From NCBI RefSeq assembly GCF_001476655.1, contig NZ_LDRT01000020.1, positions 1 through 32,160 of the forward strand: a DNA stretch of 32,160 bases, in the 5' to 3' direction. Made by a program: the position numbers and the translations under genes. This DNA is from Microbacterium testaceum (GTDB lineage Bacteria > Actinomycetota > Actinomycetes > Actinomycetales > Microbacteriaceae). How positions within the stretch are numbered: the first letter of the stretch is position 1; the number at the start of each line of letters is the position of its first letter. Positions 32,147 to 32,160 of the stretch are shown piece after piece. Below the pieces are notes generated by a model. It had not been told where the DNA came from and did not search any database. It was given only the letters and a program-made list of their open reading frames with translations.

Positions 32147-32160
32147 GCTGTCCCTTATAC

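Overview
This is a high-GC (about 70% by eye) actinobacterial chromosome segment. The gene order, the rbpA, whiA, opcA and sodA genes, frequent GTG/TTG starts and the protein sequences point to Microbacteriaceae, most likely Microbacterium or a close relative. From about 1 to 17.7 kb the order resembles, in inverted form, the ctaB-tkt-tal-zwf-opcA-pgl / secG-tpi-pgk-gap / whiA-rapZ-uvrC blocks of Mycobacterium. This is core chromosome, not an accessory island.

Layout. (1) Positions 1-667, minus: the 5' part of ctaB (heme O synthase). (2) 896-9043, plus: a tightly coupled sugar-phosphate operon, tkt-tal-pgi-zwf-opcA-pgl, with 4-base stop/start overlaps; it ends in a strong hairpin at 9056-9088. 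(3) 9116-14851, minus: rbpA, secG, the glycolytic trio tpiA-pgk-gap, sodA and whiA. (4) 14899-20720, minus: rapZ, uvrC and uvrA. (5) 20879-21580: an OhrR/MarR-type regulator diverging from a 78-residue CxxC protein, with a palindrome between them. (6) 21763-24503, minus: uvrB and coaE. (7) 24602-27747: a stand-alone receiver protein facing a two-gene unit of a membrane histidine kinase and a membrane protein with a degenerate GGDEF-like domain. (8) 27819-28373, minus: a 184-residue zinc-finger plus GIY-YIG-like protein. (9) 28409-32008, minus: a GH13 alpha-amylase/trehalose-synthase-like enzyme and an MFS transporter. The right edge holds two large hairpins.

The most interesting signal is regulatory. 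The promoters of uvrA, uvrB and the unknown GIY-YIG-like gene share the block ATGTCGGAG-N8-TANNNT-N6-start codon with identical spacing. It closely resembles the RecA-NDp / PafBC promoter of the LexA-independent mycobacterial DNA-damage response. This links the uncharacterised zinc-finger/GIY-YIG protein to nucleotide excision repair and makes it a candidate damage-induced nuclease. It also suggests these three mRNAs are leaderless.

A second unexpected signal lies just past whiA. The last 17 codons plus stop of whiA are repeated 77 bases downstream, with seven differences that are all synonymous. The copy is preceded by its own Shine-Dalgarno-like sequence and GTG. It is either the scar of a recombination or integration event at the whiA 3' end, or a translated micro-ORF.

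The central carbon genes would work together as follows: zwf-opcA-pgl make NADPH and 6-phosphogluconate products, tkt and tal return pentose phosphates to fructose-6-phosphate and glyceraldehyde-3-phosphate, pgi recycles fructose-6-phosphate to glucose-6-phosphate, and tpiA-gap-pgk carry triose phosphate through lower glycolysis. No tRNA, rRNA, CRISPR array, complete insertion sequence or prophage gene was seen.
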